DNA of 64,000 bases from assembly GCA_965207915.1 (NCBI GenBank), contig OZ242304.1:1426001-1490000 (forward strand). The letters run 5' to 3'. This DNA is from VXNJ01 sp009840625 (lineage in GTDB: Bacteria > Chloroflexota > UBA11872 > VXNJ01). The notes beneath the pieces are model-generated. The model was not told the origin of the DNA. It searched no databases and saw only the letters and a list, made by a program, of their open reading frames with translations. Made by a program: the position numbers and the translations under genes. This document shows positions 17,623 to 26,600 of this stretch, piece by piece (position 1 is the first letter of the stretch; each line of letters starts with the position of its first letter).

Positions 17623-17934
17623 ATGACCCAGGATTTAGTCGGCTGTAGCCTTCCGGACGGGCTGATCGCGACCGGTAGCTCGCCCGTCTTCGAGCGCGGT
17701 ACATTGCCCGCCGCTCTGCAACAGGAGCACTCCCTCGCCGAGGGTTTCTGGGCCGTCCTGCACGTCTTGGCCGGAAGCGTTAGGTTCGAGGACCTTCAGA
17801 CTGGCGAAATCCGGAGAATTTCCGCCCCCGGCCGCCAGGTCATTTGCCCCCTAGCGCCGCACCGCTTGATCGCCGACGGCCAGTTTCGGTGCCGGATCGA
17901 CTTTTTCAAATCACCCATTACGGAGCCGGGATAA
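17623..17934 (+). CDS. DUF1971-like cupin protein
   Basis: About 103 residues from ATG 17623. The pattern (SSPVFERGTLPAALQQEHS, then EGFWAVLHVLAGSVRFE, ETGEIRR-like turn and PHRLIADG) matches the single-domain beta-barrel family found as DUF1971 and at the N-terminus of some TehB proteins. The role is unknown, usually proposed as small-ligand or metalloid binding. A GTG at 17554 would add 23 residues that do not look conserved. GGAGG lies unusually close to the chosen ATG, so the start is uncertain. Confidence 0.6.
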   Translation: MTQDLVGCSLPDGLIATGSSPVFERGTLPAALQQEHSLAEGFWAVLHVLAGSVRFEDLQTGEIRRISAPGRQVICPLAPHRLIADGQFRCRIDFFKSPITEPG

Positions 17935-17983
17935 GCGTAATCCGGTCCGGCCAGTTCCCGTCCCAGCTAGGTTGCACCGCCGA

Positions 17984-18667
17984 TCAGTACGGCAATTCGA
18001 CGGCGCGGGTAAGGAACTGCATGTAGGAAGAAGCCCGGCGACAGGCGTCGGCGTAGACATCGATGAAATCGGTTCGGTAAATCTGCTCGTGGGTAAACGG
18101 CAGCGAAGCGATGTGGTCTTTGCGCTTGAGGTCCTCCAGCAGCGGGTGTTCTTTCGGGAACCCCTTGGGCGGACGCTTCAGCGAACGCCCGTGGCGATTG
18201 AACGCCGCGGCGAAATCCCGCTCGGTGACAATGCCGCGCCACTGTCCGGGGTCGGCGACGATCGCCTCCCGGATCTTGGTGAGGGTGGGTGTGTCGGGTC
18301 CCCACAGGCCGATTCCGGCAAAAACCTCTTCCGGAGCCAGGTGCAGGTAAAAACCGGGCGCGTGGGCCGACTTGCCGAATTCATGCCGGAACTGCGCCGC
18401 CGCCTGAGTCTTGTAGGGGGATTTGTCCTTGGAGAACCTGACGTCGCGGTAGATCCTGAACATCGAGCCGCCGTTTCCGCGCGGGTCGGCCACAAAGTGC
18501 GGGCTGATCGCCTCCAGTTCGGGGGCGAAATCCTCGATGAAGCGCTGCAGCGGCCGCTTGACGTGTTCTTCGTAGCGCCGTTTGTTGGCCTGAAACCATT
18601 CGCGGTTGTTGTTTTGCCGCAACTGGCGCAGGAATTTAAAAAGCTCGGGACCAAAGTGGGCGTTCAT
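17984..18667 (-). CDS. DUF2461 (TIGR02453) family protein
   Basis: A 227-residue protein with the diagnostic N-terminal FLRQLRQNNNREWFQANK, then GNGGSMFRIYRDVRFSKDK and SPYKT, and the later FYLHLAPEE. The family is widespread in bacteria and some fungi and has no established biochemical function. No signal peptide or membrane segment is seen. It is followed 43 bases upstream (on the same strand) by an alpha/beta hydrolase gene, so the two may be co-transcribed. Confidence 0.88.
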   Translation of the reverse strand: MNAHFGPELFKFLRQLRQNNNREWFQANKRRYEEHVKRPLQRFIEDFAPELEAISPHFVADPRGNGGSMFRIYRDVRFSKDKSPYKTQAAAQFRHEFGKSAHAPGFYLHLAPEEVFAGIGLWGPDTPTLTKIREAIVADPGQWRGIVTERDFAAAFNRHGRSLKRPPKGFPKEHPLLEDLKRKDHIASLPFTHEQIYRTDFIDVYADACRRASSYMQFLTRAVELPY

Positions 18668-18710
18668 CGCAAATAGAACCTCTTCCGGCAGTGGCAGGCC
18701 CGGGGGACCG

Positions 18711-19631
18711 TCAGCCCTGGTCGAGCGCCCCGATCGTGCCCAGGAATTCGCGCATCATGGCCAGGCACTCTTCCGGTTCCTCCAACTGCAGGAAGTGGGT
18801 CGAGTCCGGAATGAAGTCGTAGTTGACGCGGGCGATTGCGCTCAGGTCCAGGCTCGGTAGGTAGGAGTAGGGGATCGTCGGATCGGCGCCGATTACCTGG
18901 ATCGGGCATTCAATCGCCTCCAGGTCCACCGCGACCGCAAAGGCGCAGGCGTATTCCATGATCCGGGCTTCGTATTCCTTGGGGCACCGCAAGGTGAATC
19001 CCTCACGACTGCGGTTAGGGCGCAGGGTCGTGTCGGCGATGAGTTGGTAAACCCCCGGCACCATTCGCTGGTAAATCGGAATGACCGAAAGGACTTCAAT
19101 CATCTTGATTTTGGTCGGGATGTTGTCGGCCCGGCGGCGGGCCATCGCCGCCGCGCGATTGGCGGCCGCCTCAAACTCCTGGTAGTCGCGCCCCGCTTTG
19201 GTGATCGGCGGATCGATCAAAACCAGCGCCTGGTAGTTGGCGCCGAGGGCGGGGGAGAGCAAAGCAATGAGCGCCGAAACCGAGTGGTATAGACCTATCG
19301 CGGGCTTTTCCCCAAAGTTGGCGGCGACCGCTTCCAGGACCCGATCGTGATCGTCGACCATGTTCGGGATGTTGTGACCATCTATGTCTCCGACCGGGTT
19401 TCGGCCGTGGTTGCGCAGGTCGTAAACGACCAGATCGAATTCATCTTCCAGCAGCGACCAGAACGGGTAGTACATATCGCTGGCCAGGCCGTTGCCGTGG
19501 CTGACCAGGATGCGTGGGCCTTCGGGGTTTCCGTGACGTCGCAGCAGGATCGTCGCGCCGCCGCCCAGGTCGAGCTCGACCGAGGCGTTTGGCTCAGGGA
19601 TGAACCAGATCCGTTCAGGAGATGAAGACAA
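18711..19631 (-). CDS. Alpha/beta-hydrolase fold protein
   Basis: A 306-residue protein. LVSHGNGLASDMYY is the oxyanion-hole HG region, GLYHSVSALIALL the nucleophile elbow with Ser (GxSxx rather than the classical GxSxG), and STHFLQLEEPEE carries the catalytic His. The acid is likely the Asp in GADPTIPY. It may be an esterase or carbon-carbon hydrolase; the substrate is unknown. Likely co-transcribed with the DUF2461 gene downstream on the same strand. Confidence 0.82.
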   Translation of the reverse strand: MSSSPERIWFIPEPNASVELDLGGGATILLRRHGNPEGPRILVSHGNGLASDMYYPFWSLLEDEFDLVVYDLRNHGRNPVGDIDGHNIPNMVDDHDRVLEAVAANFGEKPAIGLYHSVSALIALLSPALGANYQALVLIDPPITKAGRDYQEFEAAANRAAAMARRRADNIPTKIKMIEVLSVIPIYQRMVPGVYQLIADTTLRPNRSREGFTLRCPKEYEARIMEYACAFAVAVDLEAIECPIQVIGADPTIPYSYLPSLDLSAIARVNYDFIPDSTHFLQLEEPEECLAMMREFLGTIGALDQG

Positions 19632-19882
19632 GTTAGGGCAACAACTTCGTGATACTGCCTATTCGTGAGTGCCCAACGGCACTTTCCCAGGGCCTGAATC
19701 GCCGGATTTCACCACCGTCCGATTGACGGCGGCTGCGTGCCGCCACGACCCCTGCCACTTGCGATTTCAGCGGGCCGGGTTCCCGACCGCGCCGGCAAGG
19801 CCGAACCGCCGCTGGAAGCACTGGGTCTCGGAGTTTTGCGCGCCTGGGGAAATCCGCCACGCGGAACCGGCCCGGCGTGGAG

Positions 19883-20128
19883 TCAGGCCGCCTTGGCGTC
19901 GATGAAATCGGCCAGTTGCGCAAGATCAGTGATCGACGTGCAGTCTTCGATTGCAAACGTGATATTGAATTCTTCGGCGACCAGTTTGCCAAGCGCCACC
20001 AGATCGAGTGAAGAAACGCCGGCGTCGGCAAGACTGAAATTCAGGTCGGCCGGAATGTCCAGCGACTTGCCGTCTACTTCAACGTTTTCGCTTACCAGCT
20101 TGCGCAGGCGTTCGGCGGTGGATGCCAT
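19883..20128 (-). CDS. Acyl carrier protein
   Basis: An 81-residue four-helix acidic protein. The phosphopantetheine site is in GVSSLDLVALG, with attachment at Ser40 (S-S-L replacing the usual D-S-L). Start ATG 20126-20128 has AGGAG seven bases upstream; the reading frame stays open further upstream but without a signal. It stands alone, without fatty-acid synthesis genes, so it may serve a specialised acyl pathway rather than be the housekeeping AcpP. The IS110 element region begins within about 40 bases upstream and may separate it from its original promoter. Confidence 0.85.
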   Translation of the reverse strand: MASTAERLRKLVSENVEVDGKSLDIPADLNFSLADAGVSSLDLVALGKLVAEEFNITFAIEDCTSITDLAQLADFIDAKAA

Positions 20129-20162
20129 GTACCGTCTCCTCGTATCTTGATTACGGGAAGTC

Positions 20163-20230
20163 CCGGGTGCGGTAGACCGATTCTCCTTTGATCCGCAGAG
20201 ACCGAAGTCAAGCGTGGTCGCCGCACCCGG
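20163..20230. ncRNA. Hairpin upstream of IS110 transposase, candidate bridge RNA region
   Basis: CCGGGTGCGG (20163-20172) pairs perfectly with CCGCACCCGG (20221-20230), enclosing a 48-base loop, and a second GGGC/GCCC stem lies further right around 20260-20275. IS110-family elements encode a structured guide (bridge/seek) RNA in the non-coding end flanking the transposase gene, for the IS110 group on the 5' side. The 200-base gap before this transposase fits in size and position. The RNA assignment is inference from family knowledge. Confidence 0.35.
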
Positions 20231-20330
20231 TAACCCGCCGCCGCAATCCGAACAATTGCCAGGGGCCCGTCGGGAGCCCGTATCTGCGAGGAAGGATCGA
20301 AGGCGGCGGGAAGTTACAGGGAGTCTATCT

Positions 20331-21428
20331 GTGAACGCCCCCGTATTCGTAGGCGTCGACGTCTCGTCCGAGCACCTCGACGCCGCCTTCGGGCCGCAGG
20401 GGCCGGTCCAGCGGTTCGGCAACACCCGGGCCGGGATCAGGAAGCTGATCGGGCGCCTGATCGAGCTCGAGGTCGCCGTCGTCCTCATGGAGGCCACGGG
20501 CGGCTGGGAACGGGCCCTGGCCGAGATGCTGGCGGGAGCGTCCCTGCCGGTGGCGATCGCGAACCCCCGCCAGGTGCGCGACTACGCCCGCGCGATGGGC
20601 GTCCTGGCCAAGACCGACGCGGTCGACGCAAGGGTCATCGCCCGGTTCGCCGCCACCGGACACTACCAGCTCTGGACAGCGCCCGATCCGGCGAATAGGG
20701 AACTGGCCGATCTGGCTGGCCGGCGCCTGCAGCTGGTTGCCCAGCGTACCGCCGAGCAGAACCGCCGCCGCCTGGTTGGGAGCCGGATTGTCCGCTCCGA
20801 CATCGGCCGGGCGGTCGGCGGCTTAAAGCGCCGCATCAAGCGCCTGGACCGGGAGATCGCCAGGCTGATCGCCGCATCGCCCTACCTGCGGGCCCGCGCC
20901 GGCCTGATCGCATCGGTCCCCGGCGCCGGACCCCAGCTGGTGGCCGTCCTCGCGGCCTATCTGCCCGAACTGGGGCTGGTGGGCAACAAGCAGGTCTGCG
21001 CCCTGGTCGGGGTGGCCCCCTTCAGCCGCGACAGCGGCAAGTACTCGGGCAAAAGGTTCGTATGGGGCGGACGCAGCCGGGTCCGCGCCGCGCTCTACAT
21101 GGCGGCGCTGTCAGCCTCCAGGCACAACCCCCGGATCAGGGCGTTCTACGAGCGCCTGCTGGCGGCCGGCAAGCCCAAGAAGGTAGCGCTCACAGCCTGC
21201 ATGCGCAAGCTGCTGACCATCCTGAACGCGATGCTGCGCAGCGGCGAGTACTGGCGCGCGGAAGAAGCGATCCCGGAACAGCCGCCCCAAGCAGATGCCG
21301 GCGCTGCCGACCAGGGATGGTCCCCGGTCGTCGGCGAGGCTTCGACGACCGATCGCGGCGAGGGCGGGAAGGCCGCTGCCCGGGAGGATCGGATAACGGA
21401 TGGGGACGTGCCCGCGGGCCGAGGCTGA
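20331..21428 (+). CDS. IS110-family transposase
   Basis: A 365-residue RNA-guided recombinase-type transposase. The RuvC-like DEDD residues are visible at Asp10 (GVDVS), Glu54 (LMEATGG), Asp96 and Asp99 (KTDAVDA). The C-terminal Tnp domain follows with SVPGAGPQLV, ALVGVAPFSRDSGKYSGKR (key serines 235 and 239) and GGRSRVRAALYMAAL. GTG 20331 is the best start because GGGAG precedes it by seven bases; the open frame extends upstream without signals. The tail beyond about residue 315 is longer than usual and Pro/Ala-rich. It appears intact. Confidence 0.9.
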   Translation: MNAPVFVGVDVSSEHLDAAFGPQGPVQRFGNTRAGIRKLIGRLIELEVAVVLMEATGGWERALAEMLAGASLPVAIANPRQVRDYARAMGVLAKTDAVDARVIARFAATGHYQLWTAPDPANRELADLAGRRLQLVAQRTAEQNRRRLVGSRIVRSDIGRAVGGLKRRIKRLDREIARLIAASPYLRARAGLIASVPGAGPQLVAVLAAYLPELGLVGNKQVCALVGVAPFSRDSGKYSGKRFVWGGRSRVRAALYMAALSASRHNPRIRAFYERLLAAGKPKKVALTACMRKLLTILNAMLRSGEYWRAEEAIPEQPPQADAGAADQGWSPVVGEASTTDRGEGGKAAAREDRITDGDVPAGRG

Positions 21429-21901
21429 CCGCCGGTAGCCGGCGCCGTCGATCGCCCCGCCGGGGCAGGATCCCTGGCGCAGCCATGCCCAGAACGGAGA
21501 AGCTGTCGCGGATCCGATGAAAACGGGCCGTGACGGCCCAGGAAATCTCGCGATCGACCGCATGGCTTCCCCGCTCTGCTCTCCCCCGCACCGCCACTCA
21601 ACTCACCCCTTCCGGACTTGACAAAAAAGACAATTGCTTGATTCCGGGGTGGGAACCGGCATCTGCCCACCTCGCATTGACAAAAAAGGTTATCCGGAAT
21701 CAAGTTGCCGGCGGCGCTATTTGTGTCAGGGTTGAAACGCTGGGATTCCGAGGTAAGTCGCGCAGTAATTCAGCAGGATTGCGGATTCGATGCGTCCGAG
21801 CCCCAATCCGGTGCGAGGGAATGGCGGTGACGCGACAACGCCGATCCCCTGGACCGCGAGCGCGGGTGAGAGCGCGGCTTCCAGAACTGGATTCCCGCTG
21901 A
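21429..21901. other. Gap between the IS110 transposase and the LRR gene
   Basis: About 470 bases. The left part is probably the right end of the IS110 element. The right part lies downstream of the leftward LRR gene and should hold its terminator, which I could not identify. Short open frames on the minus strand here carry no recognised motif. Confidence 0.45.
21618..21704. repeat. Paired 12-bp direct repeats and 11-bp inverted repeat
   Basis: TTGACAAAAAAG occurs at 21618-21629 and again at 21677-21688. CTTGATTCCGG (21637-21647) is the perfect reverse complement of CCGGAATCAAG (21694-21704). The arrangement lies about 190-275 bases after the IS110 transposase stop and may mark that element's right end or an older inserted element. 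Family knowledge does not settle which. Confidence 0.5.
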
Positions 21902-24900
21902 TCAGGGCGCCGGCGCCACCGCGAACGCGTCTGACCAAGGGCCGGCGCCGGCGCGATTGCGGGCCCGAATCTGAAATTCGTACGAAAGATCGTCCTCGAG
22001 ACCGTCAAGAACCAGATTGAGGCCGGCGACGGGATCCAGGCGGCCGATCATCGTCCAGTACCGGTCGGATTTCTCTGGGGTCCCGGCATAGATGTAGCGC
22101 AGGTCGTAGCCAGTGATTCGACTTCCTCCGGTAATGTCCGGCGGAGACCAGTAAATCTCCGTTCGAGCGGGGCTCCGCGCGACCGCGGCTATTGCGGGCG
22201 GCGAAGGCTTGCCCGGGGTGCGCACGATCACCAGCGCGTAGATGCGAACCCTGCTTGAATCGGCCGACTGCACCCGCAGCAGCAGAATGTTCGGGCCCGA
22301 GGCGGTATCGAACTGGAAACCGTTGCCCGGTTCGCCGTCGGCATCGGGCAGCGGGAGCGGCCCGCCTGAGCCGACCGGCGGCGCCAGGAATTCGAAAACC
22401 GCCGCCGGGTCGATCGTTCGGGGCTCGATGGTGATGCGTTCGGACTGGTGATTGACCAGGCGGCGCAGGTAACTCGAACCGATGGAATAGTTGGAAAACT
22501 GCCCGGCGACCCCGATCGCCTCCAGGCCAACCTCGCCCGGTTTGGCGAGTTCGATCGCAAAACTGTAAGTCTGCTCGGAGGCTGGGTTTGAAACCCGGAT
22601 GCTCAGTTCGAAGGGTTCCCCGTCCGGCGGCAGCCGCGACAGATTGATCTGAAACCCGTCGGACCGGGGATCGGCGTCCACCAGCGGGACAAGATCCGGG
22701 CCCAGGTAGCTGACTTCGGAGCTTTCATTGAATAGTTCCGGCGCCAGCGAGAGTTGCGCGGAGACGTCGCCTATTTCCACGAATAGCCGGTAGCGGGTGT
22801 CGCCCGGCGAAAAAGCGGGCAGCAATCGGCCGAGGTTCAGCGGCAGCGCACGGATTCCGACGTCGCAGAAAGAAAGCCCGAGCCGGGCGAAATCGTGGTA
22901 CTGCAATACGTCGACGCGGAGCGTTGCCGGCAGACAGCCCCCCAATCGGTTGCCGGCGAGGCGCAATGTCCCCAGGGCCGGCAGATTCCCGAACGACTCG
23001 GGGACGGGCCCGGTGAACTCGTTGCCGGCCAGCCCCAACCCGATCAGCTCAGCGGCGTTGCCGAAGGAGGTCGGGAGCGGACCGGACAGTTCGTTCTCGT
23101 CAAGCGAGAGCAGCAGAAGTTTGGGCAATTGGGCCACCTGGTCCGGCAGGGGTCCGGAAAGCCGGTTGCCGCTCAGTTCCAGGATCACCAGCTCGCTCAA
23201 CTGGCCGAAGGCGGACGGGATCTCGCCGCTCAGGCGGTTTTTTCTGAGGTCGAGATTCCGCAACCGGACAAGGTCGGCGATCGCGGCCGGCAACGGGCCG
23301 CTCAACCCGTTGTCGCCCAACTCGAGCTCGACCACGCGACCGGCGTTGTCGGTGTTGACCCCGTGCCAATCGCCGAGTGGATCTTCGGACAGCCATCCCT
23401 CGCTTCGGGACCATGCGGGGCCGCCGGTGGCTTCATAGAGCCGGATCAGGATGTCACGGTCCGGGGCCAGGCGCTCCAGGGCCAGCTCGAATCCGCGCCC
23501 GTTTTGCCCGTCGGCCGGGGTCACCTCGATCAGGATGCTGTTCGCACCGACCGCCAGGTCGACCTGGTGGCCGTTTTCGGCGACCTGATCGGCATCGGGC
23601 GGGGAGATGTTCACGGTCGCCCCGGGATCAAGCGCCAGCGGTTCGACTCGCACCCGTCCGCGTTCGAAACCGACCCTATGCGAAAACTCTCCCGCCTCGA
23701 TGCCGGCGAATATCGGGCGGCCATCGACCAACACCGCGAACAACCCCGCTTCCCCGGCCCGGGCGGGCGAGAACCGCAGACTGTAGCGGTATTTCAGGTC
23801 CCCCGAGATCACCTCCACCGACATCAGCGGCGGGAGGTCATCGGCGGTCAGTTCGGCAATATCCAGCTGAAAGCCGCCGGTCTGGCTGTCGGCGTCGGCA
23901 AGGATCCGACCGTTTGCGTCAAGAAACGCGACCGCCTGCAATTCCTGGTATGCGAAGAGCCTTAGCGAAACGTGTCGCGAACTCTCGGGGGCGGGAACGT
24001 CTACGACGTAATCGTGGCGGGCTGAATCGAATTCGGGTCGGATTTGTCCGGGCGAAACACTTATCAGGCTCAGGGCCAGGTCGCAGAACGGTCTGCCGCC
24101 GAATTCCAGCAGGTCGATCGTGGAGCGGAGGCGGCGAATCTCGTTAGGGGCGCAGCCCTCGAAGCCGTTCCCTTCCAGGAACAGTTCGCGCAATCGCGAC
24201 AACTGGGCAATCTCCTCCGGGATCAATCCTTCAAGCCGGTTGTGGGCGAGGTTTAGCCAGCGCATGCGGCCAAGATCGCCAAGCGCGGCCGGGATGGAGC
24301 CGCCAAGCCGGTTGTTGCTCAGGTCTAGATGCTCTAGTTCGGCCAGCGACGCCAGCGACGGCGGGATCTGGCCCTCGAGCTGGTTGCCGGACAGGTCGAG
24401 ACTGAGCAGCCCAGGAATGGAACCGATTGACTCGGGCACCGGCCCGGCGAGGAGATTCCGCTCGATCCCGAGCTCGAGCAGGGATTGCAGGCGACCGATG
24501 TCGTCCGGAATTTCGCCGCTGAGCCGGTTGCGGCCGAGACGCAGGTCGGAAAGCGCGTCCAGGTCCGGCAGCCAGCCTGGCAACTCCCCACTCAGTCGGT
24601 TACCGTGCAGATGCAGCGATCTGATCCGCGATGATCTGCCCAGCGAATCCGGGATCGGTCCGATCAACTGGTTGTCGTTGAGCCGCAGACGGGTGAGCGC
24701 CGGTAAGCCGCCGAATCGGTCCGGGATCGTTCCGCTGAAAGCGTTGTTGTCGAGCTCGAGCACCTGTAGTTGAGCGACCGAGAAAAGATTCGGCGGGATC
24801 GGCCCCGAGAGCGCGTTGTCGCTCAGGCGCAGGTACTGCAGTCCGGAGAAGTCTCCGAACCACGGCGGAATCTGGCCGGTCAGTTGGTTTCCGCCCAGAT

Positions 24901-26293
24901 CGACCCACCGCAGGTTCGCCAGCGATCGCAATCCGCCCGGGATCGGGGCGGTCAGGTTCGCGTTTGCAAGGTCCAGGTCCTGGAGGGACTCGAGCTCTCC
25001 GAGCCAGCCGGGTATCGCGCCGGTCAGCGGATTTCCTCCCAGCGCCAGCCGGACTACGCGGCTCAATTCGGCCATTTCCTTCGGCGGCGGCCCGGTAAGC
25101 GAATTCGAGCTCAGGTCGAGCACTTCAAGTGATGAAAGCTCCGCCAGCCAGGCGGGTATCGGGCCGGAGAGGGAGTTGCCGCCCAAATCCAGGTGCGAAA
25201 GGGTCGCGAGCGCCGAGAGATCCGGTATTTGGCCGGTCAACTGGTTGCCGCCGGCCCAGAGCTCGGTCAAGTTCTCCAGCTGGCCGAGCCGCCGCGGCAG
25301 CGAGCCCGAAAACCGATTGCCGCCGACCCGCAGGACCCGCAGATCGGCCATGTCGCCGAGTCCCGCAGGAATCGGGCCCCTGAATACGTTGCTGGAAAGA
25401 TCAAGGTGCTGCAGACCGTCAAACCTGGCGATCGCGCTCGGCACCGGGCCGGTGATGATGTTGCCCGAAAGATCTAGCCGCTGCAGGCGCGTGGGCGGTC
25501 CGCCGGGGATTCGGAGGCGTCCATTCAGTCGGTTGCCGGAAAGGTCAAGTTCCGCCAGATCTGCGATGCCGAACAATCCGGCCGGGATTTCACCGGACAG
25601 CGAGTTTTCCGCCATCAACAGCCGTTTGAGGTTTTGCAGGGTTCCGAGCGAGGCCGGAATCGGACCATGGAACCCGTTTTGACTCAAGTCCAGGTGGGTC
25701 AGGCGCGAAAAGTTGGCCAATTCCCGGCGGACGCGGTCGATCAGTCGGTTGCCGCTCAAATCGAGTCGCTCAAGCGAGCTCAGCTCATAAAACTGGTCCG
25801 GGATGCCGGCGACCAGCTGGTTGCCGGAGAGGTCAAGGATTTGCAGTCGCGGAGCTGCGCCCAGGGCGGCCGGAATCGAACCGCTGAAACGGTTGTCGGC
25901 CAGACTTATCGTTCTGATCGCCGGGAGCCGCCCGAGTCCGAGGGGGACCGCGCCGCGGAGCAGGTTGTTGCTTAGGTCTAGCGCTTCGAGGCCTTGAAGT
26001 TGATCGATCGCGGGCGTGATTTGCCCCCGCAGGCGGTTGGAAGCCAGAGCGATTGCGGTGACCCTGCCGGCTTCATCAGTGGTGAGGCCGTACCACTGAT
26101 CCAGCGGGGCCGAGCTGTTCCAGTTGTCGGAATTGAGCCATCCCGATCCGCCGGCGGCTTCGAATAATTCGGCAAGAACCGCCCGGTCCGATGCGGGTGA
26201 CGATTGCGGCGCCACGATCGCCGCGTCTGCGGTCGGCGCCGCGCCGCTGAAGCCCAGCACCGCCGCCAGGATCAAGGCCAGGGGACGAATCAC
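21902..26293 (-). CDS. Giant secreted leucine-rich-repeat protein with beta-sandwich and FN3 domains
   Basis: 1463 residues with an N-terminal signal peptide (IRPLALILAAVLGFSGAAP, ending near ADAA). Residues about 33-85 form an LRR N-cap (AAGGSGWLNSDNW), followed by some two dozen 24-residue repeats of the plant-type LxxLDLSxNxLxGxIP pattern to about 735. Two cadherin-like beta sandwiches follow (about 740-930). The layout then repeats: a second N-cap (944-995, ATGGPAWSRSEGW), a short LRR block to about 1140, two more sandwiches (about 1145-1355), and a C-terminal fibronectin type III domain (about 1361-1460). No sortase or membrane anchor is seen. A cell-surface or exported adhesion or recognition role is likely; ligand unknown. 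Confidence 0.9.
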   Translation of the reverse strand: MIRPLALILAAVLGFSGAAPTADAAIVAPQSSPASDRAVLAELFEAAGGSGWLNSDNWNSSAPLDQWYGLTTDEAGRVTAIALASNRLRGQITPAIDQLQGLEALDLSNNLLRGAVPLGLGRLPAIRTISLADNRFSGSIPAALGAAPRLQILDLSGNQLVAGIPDQFYELSSLERLDLSGNRLIDRVRRELANFSRLTHLDLSQNGFHGPIPASLGTLQNLKRLLMAENSLSGEIPAGLFGIADLAELDLSGNRLNGRLRIPGGPPTRLQRLDLSGNIITGPVPSAIARFDGLQHLDLSSNVFRGPIPAGLGDMADLRVLRVGGNRFSGSLPRRLGQLENLTELWAGGNQLTGQIPDLSALATLSHLDLGGNSLSGPIPAWLAELSSLEVLDLSSNSLTGPPPKEMAELSRVVRLALGGNPLTGAIPGWLGELESLQDLDLANANLTAPIPGGLRSLANLRWVDLGGNQLTGQIPPWFGDFSGLQYLRLSDNALSGPIPPNLFSVAQLQVLELDNNAFSGTIPDRFGGLPALTRLRLNDNQLIGPIPDSLGRSSRIRSLHLHGNRLSGELPGWLPDLDALSDLRLGRNRLSGEIPDDIGRLQSLLELGIERNLLAGPVPESIGSIPGLLSLDLSGNQLEGQIPPSLASLAELEHLDLSNNRLGGSIPAALGDLGRMRWLNLAHNRLEGLIPEEIAQLSRLRELFLEGNGFEGCAPNEIRRLRSTIDLLEFGGRPFCDLALSLISVSPGQIRPEFDSARHDYVVDVPAPESSRHVSLRLFAYQELQAVAFLDANGRILADADSQTGGFQLDIAELTADDLPPLMSVEVISGDLKYRYSLRFSPARAGEAGLFAVLVDGRPIFAGIEAGEFSHRVGFERGRVRVEPLALDPGATVNISPPDADQVAENGHQVDLAVGANSILIEVTPADGQNGRGFELALERLAPDRDILIRLYEATGGPAWSRSEGWLSEDPLGDWHGVNTDNAGRVVELELGDNGLSGPLPAAIADLVRLRNLDLRKNRLSGEIPSAFGQLSELVILELSGNRLSGPLPDQVAQLPKLLLLSLDENELSGPLPTSFGNAAELIGLGLAGNEFTGPVPESFGNLPALGTLRLAGNRLGGCLPATLRVDVLQYHDFARLGLSFCDVGIRALPLNLGRLLPAFSPGDTRYRLFVEIGDVSAQLSLAPELFNESSEVSYLGPDLVPLVDADPRSDGFQINLSRLPPDGEPFELSIRVSNPASEQTYSFAIELAKPGEVGLEAIGVAGQFSNYSIGSSYLRRLVNHQSERITIEPRTIDPAAVFEFLAPPVGSGGPLPLPDADGEPGNGFQFDTASGPNILLLRVQSADSSRVRIYALVIVRTPGKPSPPAIAAVARSPARTEIYWSPPDITGGSRITGYDLRYIYAGTPEKSDRYWTMIGRLDPVAGLNLVLDGLEDDLSYEFQIRARNRAGAGPWSDAFAVAPAP

Positions 26294-26600
26294 GCGTTAA
26301 GCCGGGCCCCAAGATTGCCCGGTAGTGGAACCAATTGCCAGCATTGGGTCCGAATTCTGTGTCTGCAAATCAGGGTGCCGCCGCCAGTGAAAGTCCCTTC
26401 AGGGCACCCATTCTTGCAAGGTGCGAGGGAGCGGAAATGGCGGCGTCTCGCGTTTGAGTTCTATATCGGCCCGATCGGCGAACCGCCCGGCTGCAAGAAT
26501 CGCGCGGCGTCAATCCCCAACCCATAGCTCTGGAAGTTCAGCGCCCGTGAATGCATCGCCAAGCTCCGCGGCTTCCTCCGCCCGGGAAACTCCGGGCTCC
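26294..26600. other. Divergent promoter region between LRR gene and sulfatase
   Basis: About 300 bases between the leftward LRR gene and the chosen start of the rightward sulfatase. The sulfatase frame is open back to 26421, but the encoded Ser/Ala-rich sequence is not typical of sulfatases. Promoters for both genes must be here; none stood out. Confidence 0.4.

Larger units (their letters stand above)
20163..21428 (+). mobile_element. IS110-family insertion sequence (ends approximate)
   Basis: The transposase gene and its structured upstream flank mark an IS110-family element. Such elements usually lack terminal inverted repeats and make little or no target duplication, so exact ends cannot be read from one sequence. 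The left end lies between the acyl carrier protein start (20128) and the hairpin; the right end lies somewhere in 21429-21720, perhaps including the repeats at 21618-21704. Confidence 0.6.

Noticed and set aside
20214..20330. Longer IS110 transposase starting near 20214
   Set aside because: The upstream codons have no ribosome binding site and lie in the structured flank; GTG 20331 has GGGAG at proper spacing and begins the conserved fold.
21618..21688. TTGACA in the repeats as promoter -35 boxes
   Set aside because: No acceptable -10 hexamer lies 16-18 bases downstream of either copy.
21726..21938. Short minus-strand frame overlapping the end of the LRR gene
   Set aside because: It overlaps the LRR coding sequence in another frame and shows no family motif or start signal.
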